From: Pelomonas sp965229315
Lineage (GTDB): Bacteria; Pseudomonadota; Gammaproteobacteria; Burkholderiales; Burkholderiaceae_C
DNA length: 64,000 nt
Direction: 5' to 3'
Assembly (NCBI RefSeq): GCF_965229315.1
Contig: NZ_CBDDJA010000001.1
Location: 372,001 to 436,000 of the forward strand
The notes beneath the pieces are model-generated. The model was given only the letters and a program-made list of their open reading frames with translations. It was not told the DNA's origin and ran no database searches. Of this stretch, positions 1-7,054 are shown piece by piece. Positions within the stretch are counted from its first letter, which is position 1; every line of letters begins with the position of its first letter. A program made the position numbers and the translations under genes.

Positions 1-625
1 GCACGGGGGCCGATTCACCCCAGACGGCCTCGGTCAGCTCGACCGCGCCCAGCCGCCGGCCCAGGGCCACGGCCTGGGCCGGGCCGGTGGACGGCAGCAT
101 GACGAGCAGGCGACCGTCCTGCAGCCGCATGCAGCCGTCCTCGCCGCGGATGCGGGCCAGCACGGCCGCCGGGTCCGCTCCGACGGCCAGCGTCGCCACG
201 GACAACGGCCACGCGCGCGGGTCGGCCAGCAAGGCCTGCAACAGCTCAAGCCCGGCCTGTGGCGGCAGCAGCCGGCCGGTCAGCGGGCGCGGCCGGGCCA
301 GCGCGCTGATGTCCACGCCCGTGACGGCCAGGCCGCCGTCCGGCGTGCGCTGCTCCACCCACCAGAGCCGCCGGCCGTCGCGCCAGGCCTGCTCGTAGCT
401 GCGCTGGCCGATGCGGCTGCGCCGTTCGGGCAGGTCGACCGGCCCGACGCCGGCCTGCTGCGCCGCTGCCACCATGCCGGCCCAGTCAGGCGCATCACCC
501 GCGCCCAGACCCCAGGCGAGGCGATAGGCGGCGTTGGCCTGCTGCAGGCGGTCGCCGGCGTCGAAAAGGGCCAGCAGCAGCGGGCCGTCGGCCAGCGTCT
601 GCCACCAGAGATCGTTTGCGTTCAC
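1..625 (-). CDS. PAS-like signalling protein, C-terminus off the left edge
   Basis: The frame opens with GTG at 625, shortly after an in-frame TGA at 656-658, and stays open to base 1, so about 208 residues are visible. The first ~100 residues (LLLALFDAGDRLQQANAAY, then a WWVEQRTPDGG strand) look like a PAS fold of the kind placed before GGDEF domains. The following part (LELLQALLADPRAWPLSVATL) could begin a degenerate GGDEF-like domain, but no catalytic motif falls inside the window. There is no signal peptide or membrane segment, so it is probably cytoplasmic. No strong ribosome binding site precedes the GTG. The product could be a diguanylate cyclase or another PAS sensor; only the PAS part is supported. 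Confidence 0.6.
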   Translation of the reverse strand, partial: MNANDLWWQTLADGPLLLALFDAGDRLQQANAAYRLAWGLGAGDAPDWAGMVAAAQQAGVGPVDLPERRSRIGQRSYEQAWRDGRRLWWVEQRTPDGGLAVTGVDISALARPRPLTGRLLPPQAGLELLQALLADPRAWPLSVATLAVGADPAAVLARIRGEDGCMRLQDGRLLVMLPSTGPAQAVALGRRLGAVELTEAVWGESAPV

Positions 626-691
626 AGGTGCGGATTCTGGCGCTTCCCGCGCGCTTCACTGCACACCGCATGCGTCTCGCCCGCCCTGCCG

Positions 692-1489
692 CTAGCGGCG
701 GTGGATCTCTCCCGAGCCGCTGACGCTCTGACGCACTTGCGGCCGGCCCCCATAGCTCAGGTCACCGGACCCACTGAGCTCCGCATCCAGCTGCTCGACC
801 ACGCCCAGCGACACATCGCCCGAGCCGTTGATGCCAACCTTGGCCGTGCGGCCTGCCAGCGAGCGGGCGTCCACGTCGCCCGAGCCGCTGATGCGCCAGG
901 TCTGCTGTTCGGCCCGGCCTGCCATGCGCACGTCGCCCGAGCCGCTGATGCTGACGCCCAGGTCCTTCACCTCGACGAGGCCGAACTGCACGTCGCCGGA
1001 GCCTGAGACGTCCAGCTTCAGGCCATCGGCCTTGAAACGCTCGGCCTCCAGGTCGCCCGAGCCGCTCACCGAGACGGCCTGCAGCGCGCGTGCCTCGACG
1101 CGCACCACCGGCGAGCGCCTCGTCGTGAACCCGGCGTCGGGTTTCATGCGGATCACCAGACTGTCGCCCTCGATGACCGTCTCGACCAGCGGTTCGACGT
1201 TGTCGTCGGCGACGACCGTGGCCTGGTCGCTGCCCGCCTGGACCAGCTTCACATCGAAAGGGCCGTCGATGCGCAGCCGGGTGAAGGCGCCCAAGGCGCG
1301 CACCTTCTCGACCTTGACCCCCGAGCCGCGGACGCGGTTCCTGCCGCTGCCGTAGTCCATGGGGCCGTTGAAGGTCGCCGACCAGCCGTCCGCCTCCTTC
1401 TTGATGCGCAAGCGCCAGTCGTTGTCGCCGGCCAAGGCGCCGCCGGCCGCAAAGGCGGCCGCAAGGGTCAAGAGGACGAGGCGTTTCAT
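692..1489 (-). CDS. Exported GIN-domain (DUF2807) protein with SGSGD repeats
   Basis: 265 residues with a cleavable signal peptide (MKRLVLLTLAAAFAAGGALA, predicted cleavage near residue 20). The remainder matches the head GIN domain (DUF2807) family: the motif SGSGD, or close variants NGSGD and SGSGE, occurs seven times at intervals of about 18-20 residues from residue ~140 to the end, as expected for rungs of a right-handed beta-helix. A GGGAGA Shine-Dalgarno lies 8 bases before the ATG. The cellular role of GIN-domain proteins is not established; a cell-envelope or surface location is inferred from the signal peptide. It is transcribed towards the PAS gene but is separated from it by 66 bases. 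The stop codon sits inside the palindrome GCCGCTAGCGGC (688-699). Confidence 0.85.
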   Translation of the reverse strand: MKRLVLLTLAAAFAAGGALAGDNDWRLRIKKEADGWSATFNGPMDYGSGRNRVRGSGVKVEKVRALGAFTRLRIDGPFDVKLVQAGSDQATVVADDNVEPLVETVIEGDSLVIRMKPDAGFTTRRSPVVRVEARALQAVSVSGSGDLEAERFKADGLKLDVSGSGDVQFGLVEVKDLGVSISGSGDVRMAGRAEQQTWRISGSGDVDARSLAGRTAKVGINGSGDVSLGVVEQLDAELSGSGDLSYGGRPQVRQSVSGSGEIHRR

Positions 1490-1617
1490 TCAAGGTCTCC
1501 CGGTTCTGCAACGCGGCGCAGTGTGGCGAGCCGCCTGCGCTAGCGCGCGCGCCGGGCGACGAACTGCGCTTTGGCCGCGATGGGCCGTAGGATGGGCCGA
1601 CCAGCAGGAGAGTCGTC

Positions 1618-2493
1618 ATGAAGTGGGAAGGCCAGCGAGAGAGCGACAACGTGGAGGACGTGCGCGGCAGCAGCGGCGGTGGCGCAGGCCTGCCCATCGG
1701 CGGGCGAGGCGTCGGCCTGGGCGGCATCGTCATCGCGCTGCTGGCGTCCTGGGCGTTCGGCATCAACCCGCTGACCGTGCTGGGCCTGCTGGACGGCAGC
1801 GGCGCCGGCGCGCCCGTGCAGGCGCCGGCACCCGCCCAGACCCACCCCCAGGACGCAGCCGCCCGCTTCGTCAGTGTCGTGCTGGCCGACACGGAGGACG
1901 TCTGGGGCGCCTACTTCAAGCGCTCGGGGGAGCAGTACCCCGCACCCAAGCTCGTCATTTTCCGCGGCCGCTACCCTACGGCCTGCGGCACCGGGGAGGC
2001 AGCCATGGGCCCCTTTTACTGCCCGGGCGACCGCAAGGTGTACATCGACCTGGGCTTCTACGACACGCTGCGTGACCGGCTCGGCGCGCCGGGCGACTTC
2101 GCCCAGGCCTACGTGATCGCCCATGAAGTGGGACACCACCTGCAGAACCTGATGGGGACGACGGAGAAGCTGGACCGCAGCCGCGGCCGCGTATCGGCGC
2201 GAGAGGCCAATGCGATGAGTGTGCGGCTGGAGCTGCAAGCCGATTGCTACGCCGGCGTCTGGGCCAATTTGTCGCAGCGCAGCAAAGGTTGGCTGGAGCA
2301 GGGCGACGTCGAGGAAGCGCTCAACGCCGCCGCACAGATCGGCGACGACACCTTGCAAAAGCGTTCGCAGGGCAGCGTCGTGCCGGAGAGTTTCACCCAT
2401 GGCAGCAGCGCTCAGCGCGTGCGCTGGTTCAAGCGCGGCGCGGACGCCGGCGACCTCAAGGCGTGTGACACCTTCTCGTCAGCCGCCCTCTGA
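1618..2493 (+). CDS. Neutral zinc metallopeptidase, YpfJ/KPN_02809 family
   Basis: 291 residues. A hydrophilic N-terminus (MKWEGQRESDNVEDVRG) typical of the family is followed by a Gly-rich stretch and one membrane segment at about residues 35-58, then a globular domain outside the cytoplasm. The zinc-binding HEVGH lies at residues 169-173 in the context AYVIAHEVGHHLQNLMG. The downstream LELQADCYAGVWA segment supplies the usual third ligand region. Length and motif order agree with full-length family members (Pfam Zn_peptidase_2, formerly DUF2342-like neutral zinc metallopeptidases). An AGGAG Shine-Dalgarno at 1606-1610 supports the ATG. The natural substrate of this family is unknown. It is divergent from the GIN-domain gene and stands alone. 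Confidence 0.9.
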   Translation: MKWEGQRESDNVEDVRGSSGGGAGLPIGGRGVGLGGIVIALLASWAFGINPLTVLGLLDGSGAGAPVQAPAPAQTHPQDAAARFVSVVLADTEDVWGAYFKRSGEQYPAPKLVIFRGRYPTACGTGEAAMGPFYCPGDRKVYIDLGFYDTLRDRLGAPGDFAQAYVIAHEVGHHLQNLMGTTEKLDRSRGRVSAREANAMSVRLELQADCYAGVWANLSQRSKGWLEQGDVEEALNAAAQIGDDTLQKRSQGSVVPESFTHGSSAQRVRWFKRGADAGDLKACDTFSSAAL

Positions 2494-2668
2494 CCCCCCA
2501 GTTTTCGCCCACCCACTCGGGGGGGAAACGGGCGCCCCCATTCGGGCTTTGTGTGAAACACTTCCATTCAATTCACCGAGCCCTCCAGTAGCATCGGTGC
2601 GCTCTGCAACCCAGAGCAAGTTGCCCCGAGTTGGTGCAACACCTAGAAGTTTCACGAGGCCCACTGCC

Positions 2669-3373
2669 ATGAGCGACCGCCAGATCAACGACCCGCAGCC
2701 GACGCGGCAAGCGCCGGCCTGCGTCGACGCGTCCGCCAGCGAACTCGCCTCCGCGCGCCGCCGCCGCTTCATCAAGGCGGGCGCAGGCGTCATTCCGGTG
2801 GCGTTGACCCTGAGCAGCAAGCCGGTGCTGGCCACGACCGCGGGCAAATGCTTTTCCGCGTCGGCATGGGGCTCCGTTCAGGCGCTGATCAACACGACCG
2901 CGAGCACCTACACACGCAAGGCGAACAGCGCACCCACGGTCACCTGCTACACCAAGAGCGAATGGTGTGGGTACACGGGCACCAAGTCGACCTGCAACGG
3001 CTGGCAGGCCAATTCCATCAGCTGCTCCAGCCTGAACCTGACCACCGTCAAGGCTTACACCGTGGGCAAAGCCTGCGGCAACACCGCCACCAGCACGGCA
3101 GGCATGTCTCCCAGCCTGTCCTGCTGGACGGTGCTCACCAGCAGCAGCTACTCCTCGCCCCAGAAGGCCGTGTTGATTGCCTGGTTGAACTACCGCATCA
3201 GCGGCACGACCAACACGGATGTCTGCGTGATCGACACGTTCTCGTCCAACCAGCTTGTCACATTGAGCGCGGTGGTCGCGAACAACGGCGGCAAAGGCCC
3301 CGACGGCAAGACCTGGACCCCCACCGACGTCCAGACTTACCTGCACAACAATTTCATTGGCCGCCTGACTTGA
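2669..3373 (+). CDS. Tat-type exported Cys/Ser/Thr-rich protein of unknown function, candidate substrate of the HPr-rel-A system
   Basis: 234 residues from the ATG at 2669. The frame is open upstream into the peptidase gene, but this ATG places a twin-arginine signal near residues 31-60: RRRRFIKAG followed by a hydrophobic VIPVALTL stretch and an LATTA cleavage-like region. A 30-residue polar N-terminal region precedes it, unusually long for a Tat n-region. The mature part is rich in Ser and Thr and contains eight cysteines spread over ~150 residues (contexts KCF, TCY, WCG, TCN, SCS, ACG, SCW, VCV), which would suit disulfides in the periplasm. I recognise no enzyme motif. The gene lies 68 bases before the PqqD-like gene in the same direction, and the modification-type neighbours make it a plausible substrate. 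That link is inference only. Confidence 0.7.
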   Translation: MSDRQINDPQPTRQAPACVDASASELASARRRRFIKAGAGVIPVALTLSSKPVLATTAGKCFSASAWGSVQALINTTASTYTRKANSAPTVTCYTKSEWCGYTGTKSTCNGWQANSISCSSLNLTTVKAYTVGKACGNTATSTAGMSPSLSCWTVLTSSSYSSPQKAVLIAWLNYRISGTTNTDVCVIDTFSSNQLVTLSAVVANNGGKGPDGKTWTPTDVQTYLHNNFIGRLT

Positions 3374-3441
3374 GCCCCATGCCCCGGCCGGTCGGAACGC
3401 AGCGGCGTCAAGCCCGGACCTGACGGGCCGCCTGCGCGCAG

Positions 3442-3738
3442 ATGCAAGAGTCCCTGTGGATGATCGGCCGACCGGCCGACATCACGTGGCGCGACTGGGA
3501 CGGGCTGGGCGCCGTCTACGATGACGGCTCTGGCGACACCCATCTGGTCGACGTGCTGGCGATCGAAATCCTGGATTTGCTGGCGCGGCAACCGCGCTCT
3601 GTCGTGCAGTTGGTCGAGCAACTGGCGGATGCCATCCCCGATCTCATGGACAGGGAAACCGCATTCGCGTTGCTAGAGCGCCACGTGCGGTCGCTGAAGG
3701 ACTTTGGACTGGTGGACCAAGTCCTGGCGCCGGCATGA
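3442..3738 (+). CDS. PqqD-family peptide chaperone, HPr-rel-A system
   Basis: 98 residues with the size and fold signature of PqqD-like RiPP recognition elements: an N-terminal beta region (LGAVYDDGSGDTHLVDVLAIEILDLL) resembling the PqqD pattern in which a substrate-type strand leads to a helix, followed by a winged-helix-like C-terminus (FALLERHVRSLKDFGLV). PqqD proteins bind leader peptides and present them to modifying enzymes. The specific assignment to the HPr-rel-A subgroup rests on the two genes directly downstream, an HprK-related kinase and a nucleotidyltransferase, which is the known genomic context of that subgroup. Its stop overlaps the start of the kinase gene by four bases (ATGA at 3735), so the two are probably translationally coupled. 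Confidence 0.85.
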   Translation: MQESLWMIGRPADITWRDWDGLGAVYDDGSGDTHLVDVLAIEILDLLARQPRSVVQLVEQLADAIPDLMDRETAFALLERHVRSLKDFGLVDQVLAPA

Positions 3739-4646
3739 AAGTCCGTGACCTGGCCTTGGGCGATGTGCGCCGGCGGCTGATCCGCGGCGACCTGGTCTTG
3801 AAAGCTCCGCCATTTGTGGCCCGGCTGCGCTCCGATGTCGAACGCGTGGCCGAAGACCTGCGGCTCCTTTACGCGGACTTCGACCTCGGCGCAACGGACG
3901 ACTTCTGCGACTTTCACCTGGAAGTGCTGCGCGAAGGCGGGCTGCGCCGCTGGGTCAAGCCGATGGCGCGCTTCTATGCGGACGGCGAAGCGGCATTCAG
4001 CCAACTGCCGGCGGAGCAGGGCTTTCACATGGTCGAGTGGGGCTTGAATTGGGCCGTCAGCACGATGGCCCACCCCTATCTGTCCTACCACGCCGCGGCG
4101 CTGGAGAAGGACGGGCGGGCGCTGGTCATGCCGGCGCCTCCCGGATCGGGCAAGAGCACGCTGAGTGCTGCGCTGGCTCATCGAGGCTGGCGGCTGATGT
4201 CCGACGAGATCACCCTCTATGACTTGGTGAACCGGCAGGTGGCCGGCATGGGGCGCCCGGTCAATCTGAAGAACGTGTCCATCGACCTGATCCGGCGCTT
4301 CGCCCCGCAGGCTGAGCTCACACGCCCGGTGCCGGACACGACCAAGGGAACGCTCGCGCTGATGAAGGCCCCCGGTGACAGCGTCGCACGTGTCCGGGAG
4401 CCCGCCCGACCGGCCTGGATCGTGATGCCACGCTACGCCGCCGGTGCATCGCCGACACTGACGGACATGCCCAAGGCCCGCATGCTGCTGCTGCTGGCAG
4501 AGCAGGCCTTCAACTACGACATCCACGGTCGAGCCGGTTTCGAGGCCACCGCCGATCTGGTCGACACCTGCACCTGCCTGGAATTCGAGTATTCGGATTT
4601 GCACGAGGCGGTGCTGAGCATCGATCGCCTGGTGGCCCAAACGTGA
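3735..4646 (+). CDS. HprK-related kinase A (HPr-rel-A system)
   Basis: 303 residues. The P-loop APPGSGKST lies at residues 134-142 and is followed by RGWRLMSDE (150-158), the position where HPr kinase/phosphorylase has its RGHxLVADD-type segment. The C-terminal half therefore resembles the HprK catalytic domain, whereas the first ~120 residues do not resemble the HprK N-terminal domain. HprK phosphorylates a serine of HPr in carbohydrate regulation; the HprK-related kinases of this system have no proven target and no HPr gene is nearby. Overlaps at both ends (ATGA at 3735, TGATG at 4644-4648) place it in a tight operon with the PqqD-like and nucleotidyltransferase genes. A target in the exported Ser/Thr-rich protein upstream is possible but unproven. 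Confidence 0.88.
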   Translation: MKVRDLALGDVRRRLIRGDLVLKAPPFVARLRSDVERVAEDLRLLYADFDLGATDDFCDFHLEVLREGGLRRWVKPMARFYADGEAAFSQLPAEQGFHMVEWGLNWAVSTMAHPYLSYHAAALEKDGRALVMPAPPGSGKSTLSAALAHRGWRLMSDEITLYDLVNRQVAGMGRPVNLKNVSIDLIRRFAPQAELTRPVPDTTKGTLALMKAPGDSVARVREPARPAWIVMPRYAAGASPTLTDMPKARMLLLLAEQAFNYDIHGRAGFEATADLVDTCTCLEFEYSDLHEAVLSIDRLVAQT

Positions 4647-5737
4647 TGCCCCGTCACGTGCCCCTGCTGCTGCAAGTGCTGCGCGACCCCGCTGTGGCGA
4701 TGGATCTACGCCCGCTGGAATGGGACCTGCTGCTGCGACAGGCGCGACGCGGCGTGTTGCTGGCCAAGCTGGCCGTCCTGCTGGAGCCGTGGCTAGACAG
4801 CATCCCGCCCGGCCCGAGGCACCACCTCCACGCCGCCCTGCTCACCGCAGCGCGTCAGTCCAAGCTCGCCCATTGGGAAGTGGACCGCATCCGGGCGGCG
4901 CTGCAGCCCCTGGGGGTCGAACCCATCCTGCTCAAGGGTACCGCGTACCTGATGGCGGGCCTGCCGGCCAGCCAGGGGCGCGTGTTCGGCGATGTGGACA
5001 TCCTCGTTCCCAAGGCCCGGATCGCCGAGATCGAAGCCTCGCTGCTCGCCCATGGCTGGAATTTCCAGGAGGAACTGGACGCCTACGACGAGCGCTACTA
5101 CCGCGAGTGGATGCACGAGATCCCGCCGTTGACCCATGAGGACCGTGGCAGCAGCCTCGACGTGCATCACACCATCCTGCCGCCATCGGCCCGCATCCAG
5201 GTCAATACCGCGGCGCTTTTCGAGGACACGCGCGAATTGCCGACACAGCGAGGCGTCCGGGTGCTGGCCCCGGTCACCATGGTGCTGCACAGCGCCGCCC
5301 ACCTGTTCCACGAAGGCGAGCTTGAAAAAGGGCTGCGAGACCTGTTTGACCTGGACGCACTGCTGCGTGATTTCGGCAACGATCCGGCGTTCTGGGCCGC
5401 GCTCGTGCCGCGCGCCGGCGTGCTGGGCCTGACCCGGCCGCTTTTCTATGCCTTGCACTACGCCACGCGCTGGCTCGACACCCCCGTGCCCGCGGACGTC
5501 ATGCGCGCCGCATCCGCAAATGCGCCGGCCTGGCCATCGCTGATGGATGCCTGCTATGACCGGGCGCTGATGCCCGATCATCCCAGCTGCGACCGTGCGT
5601 TCACCCACAGCGCCCGCATGGCGCTGTATGTGCGCTCCCACTGGCTGCGCATGCCGTTCGGACTGCTGGCGCAGCACCTCGGCCGCAAGGCCTGGATGCG
5701 ATGCCAACCTACACCTGAGGCGACCGGGCAGGCCTGA
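4646..5737 (+). CDS. Nucleotidyltransferase-family protein of the HPr-rel-A system
   Basis: 363 residues from the ATG at 4646, which shares its A with the kinase stop codon; a GTG one codon earlier is an alternative. Around residues 95-121 the protein carries ILLKGTAYL, then GDVDILV, the pattern of the uncharacterised nucleotidyltransferase family (Pfam NTP_transf_5). The paired acidic residues of DVD would bind metal, and LKG takes the place of the usual GGS. The C-terminal half is helical with conserved-looking His residues (VLHSAAHLFHEG). By analogy such enzymes transfer a nucleotide to a small molecule or protein. Nothing in the sequence fixes the substrate; the operon context suggests it acts together with the kinase and PqqD-like protein. 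Confidence 0.82.
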   Translation: MPRHVPLLLQVLRDPAVAMDLRPLEWDLLLRQARRGVLLAKLAVLLEPWLDSIPPGPRHHLHAALLTAARQSKLAHWEVDRIRAALQPLGVEPILLKGTAYLMAGLPASQGRVFGDVDILVPKARIAEIEASLLAHGWNFQEELDAYDERYYREWMHEIPPLTHEDRGSSLDVHHTILPPSARIQVNTAALFEDTRELPTQRGVRVLAPVTMVLHSAAHLFHEGELEKGLRDLFDLDALLRDFGNDPAFWAALVPRAGVLGLTRPLFYALHYATRWLDTPVPADVMRAASANAPAWPSLMDACYDRALMPDHPSCDRAFTHSARMALYVRSHWLRMPFGLLAQHLGRKAWMRCQPTPEATGQA

Positions 5738-5749
5738 AAATCGGTTCGC

Positions 5750-6367
5750 ATGGACCGACCCAAGCCGTTCTCGATGATCCGCGAGTTCCACCTCGCCGAC
5801 TGGTTCACGCTGGGCAACGCCTGTGCCGGCATGGGCGCGCTGTTCGCGGTGATGACCTTCCTGCAGAGCGGCGACCTGCGTCACCTGCAATACGCCTGCG
5901 CCCTGATCCCGCTGGCGCTGGCCTTCGACGTGCTGGATGGGCGCATCGCACGCTGGCGGCGCAAGAGCTCGGCGCTGGGTCGTGAGTTGGACTCGCTGGC
6001 CGACATCATTTCCTTCGGCGTCGCGCCGGCCGCCATCGCCTATGGCTGCGGCATGCAGGGTCTCTTTGACCGCGTCGTGCTGGTGTTCTTCGTCGCCTGC
6101 GGCGTCAGCCGGCTCGCGCGCTACAACGTCACCGCCGAAAAGCTCAGCGCGGGCTCGGACAAGGTGGCCCATTTCGAGGGCACGCCCATCCCGACATCCA
6201 TGGTGCTCGTCGCGGTGTTGTGGGTGGCGGCGGCCCAGGGCGCCGTGGGCGACACGCTGTGGGGCGGCGTCTGGTGGATCGCGGGGTTCAGGCTGCACCC
6301 GCTGGTGCTGCTGTTCGTGCTGTCGGGCTCGCTGATGGTGAGCCGGATCCGGATTCCCAAACTTTAG
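5750..6367 (+). CDS. pssA: CDP-alcohol phosphatidyltransferase, probable phosphatidylserine synthase
   Basis: 205 residues, integral membrane. The CDP-alcohol phosphotransferase signature D-x2-DG-x2-AR-x8-G-x3-D-x3-D is complete (DVLDGRIARW, then GRELDSLAD), so the enzyme should transfer a phosphatidyl group from CDP-diacylglycerol to an alcohol; L-serine is the likely acceptor by overall resemblance to bacterial PssA. It is shorter than many PssA proteins, lacking the C-terminal extension. About six hydrophobic segments follow the expected pattern. It begins only 12 bases after the nucleotidyltransferase gene and may be co-transcribed with the HPr-rel-A genes. Its 3' end overlaps the converging small gene by four bases. 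Assignment as phosphatidylglycerophosphate synthase is less likely but not excluded. Confidence 0.8.
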   Translation: MDRPKPFSMIREFHLADWFTLGNACAGMGALFAVMTFLQSGDLRHLQYACALIPLALAFDVLDGRIARWRRKSSALGRELDSLADIISFGVAPAAIAYGCGMQGLFDRVVLVFFVACGVSRLARYNVTAEKLSAGSDKVAHFEGTPIPTSMVLVAVLWVAAAQGAVGDTLWGGVWWIAGFRLHPLVLLFVLSGSLMVSRIRIPKL

Positions 6368-6582
6368 GCGGTACGTCGCGACAGCCAGCTCAGTGGCGAA
6401 TCCTGCGGCGAACGGCCAGACTGGCTTTCGAGCACATCGCTGGCCGGCTGGCTGCGGTACTCGCTGACGCTGCCGTCCAGGCAGGCGTCCAGCCCGAAGG
6501 CCGTGCCCAGGTCGGCCGGATCGGGTTCGTTGCGCACGGCGGTGTCACGGCGGAAAAAACGCAGCGCTGGGACGAATCGCAT
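6364..6582 (-). CDS. Small conserved-looking hypothetical protein
   Basis: 72 residues, soluble, with no recognised domain. An AGAGAGG Shine-Dalgarno stands 7 bases before the ATG and the composition (acidic middle VRNEPDPADLGTAFG, Ser-rich end) looks like a real coding frame rather than a shadow. Its last codons overlap the 3' end of the phosphatidyltransferase gene, which converges on it. An alternative frame at 6390-6620 on the same strand is more Arg/Ser/Trp-rich and looks like a shadow. Function unknown. Confidence 0.55.
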   Translation of the reverse strand: MRFVPALRFFRRDTAVRNEPDPADLGTAFGLDACLDGSVSEYRSQPASDVLESQSGRSPQDSPLSWLSRRTA

Positions 6583-6752
6583 GGCAGACCTCTCTGGCTA
6601 GGCTGACGCGACAACCACATCAGTGCGCAGCCAGTGTGCGGGATTCATGTGACAGTCGAACCCTTCAAGTGTGAGTAAATATTGCCTCAGCAGGCATTAC
6701 CACACGGGCGCAACACCTGCTTTCCCCAGTGTCGGAGAGGTCTCCAGGGGCG

Positions 6753-6825
6753 CTGCCCCCGATTCGAGGGGGCGTTGCGTGTTTGCAATTTATTGCCCCT
6801 CCCCCCTAGGGTTGACGCTAGGGTT
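6753..6825 (+). repeat. Hairpin plus 12-bp-spaced CTAGGGTT direct repeats in the 6583-6877 intergenic region
   Basis: The 295-base gap between the small minus-strand gene and the next small gene holds a hairpin with arms GCCCCC (6755-6760) and GGGGGC (6768-6773), loop GATTCGA. It also holds two copies of CTAGGGTT at 6806-6813 and 6818-6825, twelve bases apart. The spacer between them includes a TTGACG (6812-6817) that could serve as a -35 element for the downstream gene, although no good -10 follows at standard spacing. No T tract follows the hairpin, so it is not a convincing terminator. Confidence 0.4.
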
Positions 6826-6877
6826 CGGCCCGACACGCTTAAGCTGCGCCACCTTACCCGCCCCCCCGGCCCCCCCA

Positions 6878-7054
6878 ATGACTTTCGAACTGTTGAAGTG
6901 GATCGCCAGCGGCATGATCGCCCTGGTGCTCACCAGCACGCTGTGGATGGCCCACACCGTGCGTCCCGCTCATGAAGGGCCGGCGGTGCTGATGGCCCAG
7001 GTCGCGCCCGTGGCAGCGGCCGCGGCATCGGCGCCCGTCACCACCGCGCGCTGA
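6878..7054 (+). CDS. Small single-span membrane protein, hypothetical
   Basis: 58 residues from the ATG at 6878. One hydrophobic segment at about residues 6-27 (LLKWIASGMIALVLTSTLWMA) is followed by an Ala/Val-rich tail. The frame is open further upstream to 6671, but that part is Pro/Cys/Arg-rich and does not look coding, so the internal ATG is preferred. The ATG is preceded by two C7 runs separated by GG (6861-6876) and has no Shine-Dalgarno. The stop abuts the stop of argP on the other strand. Function unknown. Confidence 0.5.
   Translation: MTFELLKWIASGMIALVLTSTLWMAHTVRPAHEGPAVLMAQVAPVAAAAASAPVTTAR

Noticed and set aside
3735..4646. Genuine HPr kinase/phosphorylase of the PTS
   Set aside because: The N-terminal domain differs, no ptsH, ptsN or rapZ gene is near, and the PqqD/nucleotidyltransferase context fits the HprK-related subgroup instead.
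6806..6825. CTAGGGTT repeats as the start of a CRISPR or telomere-like array
   Set aside because: Only two copies of 8 bases with a 4-base spacer; no further units.
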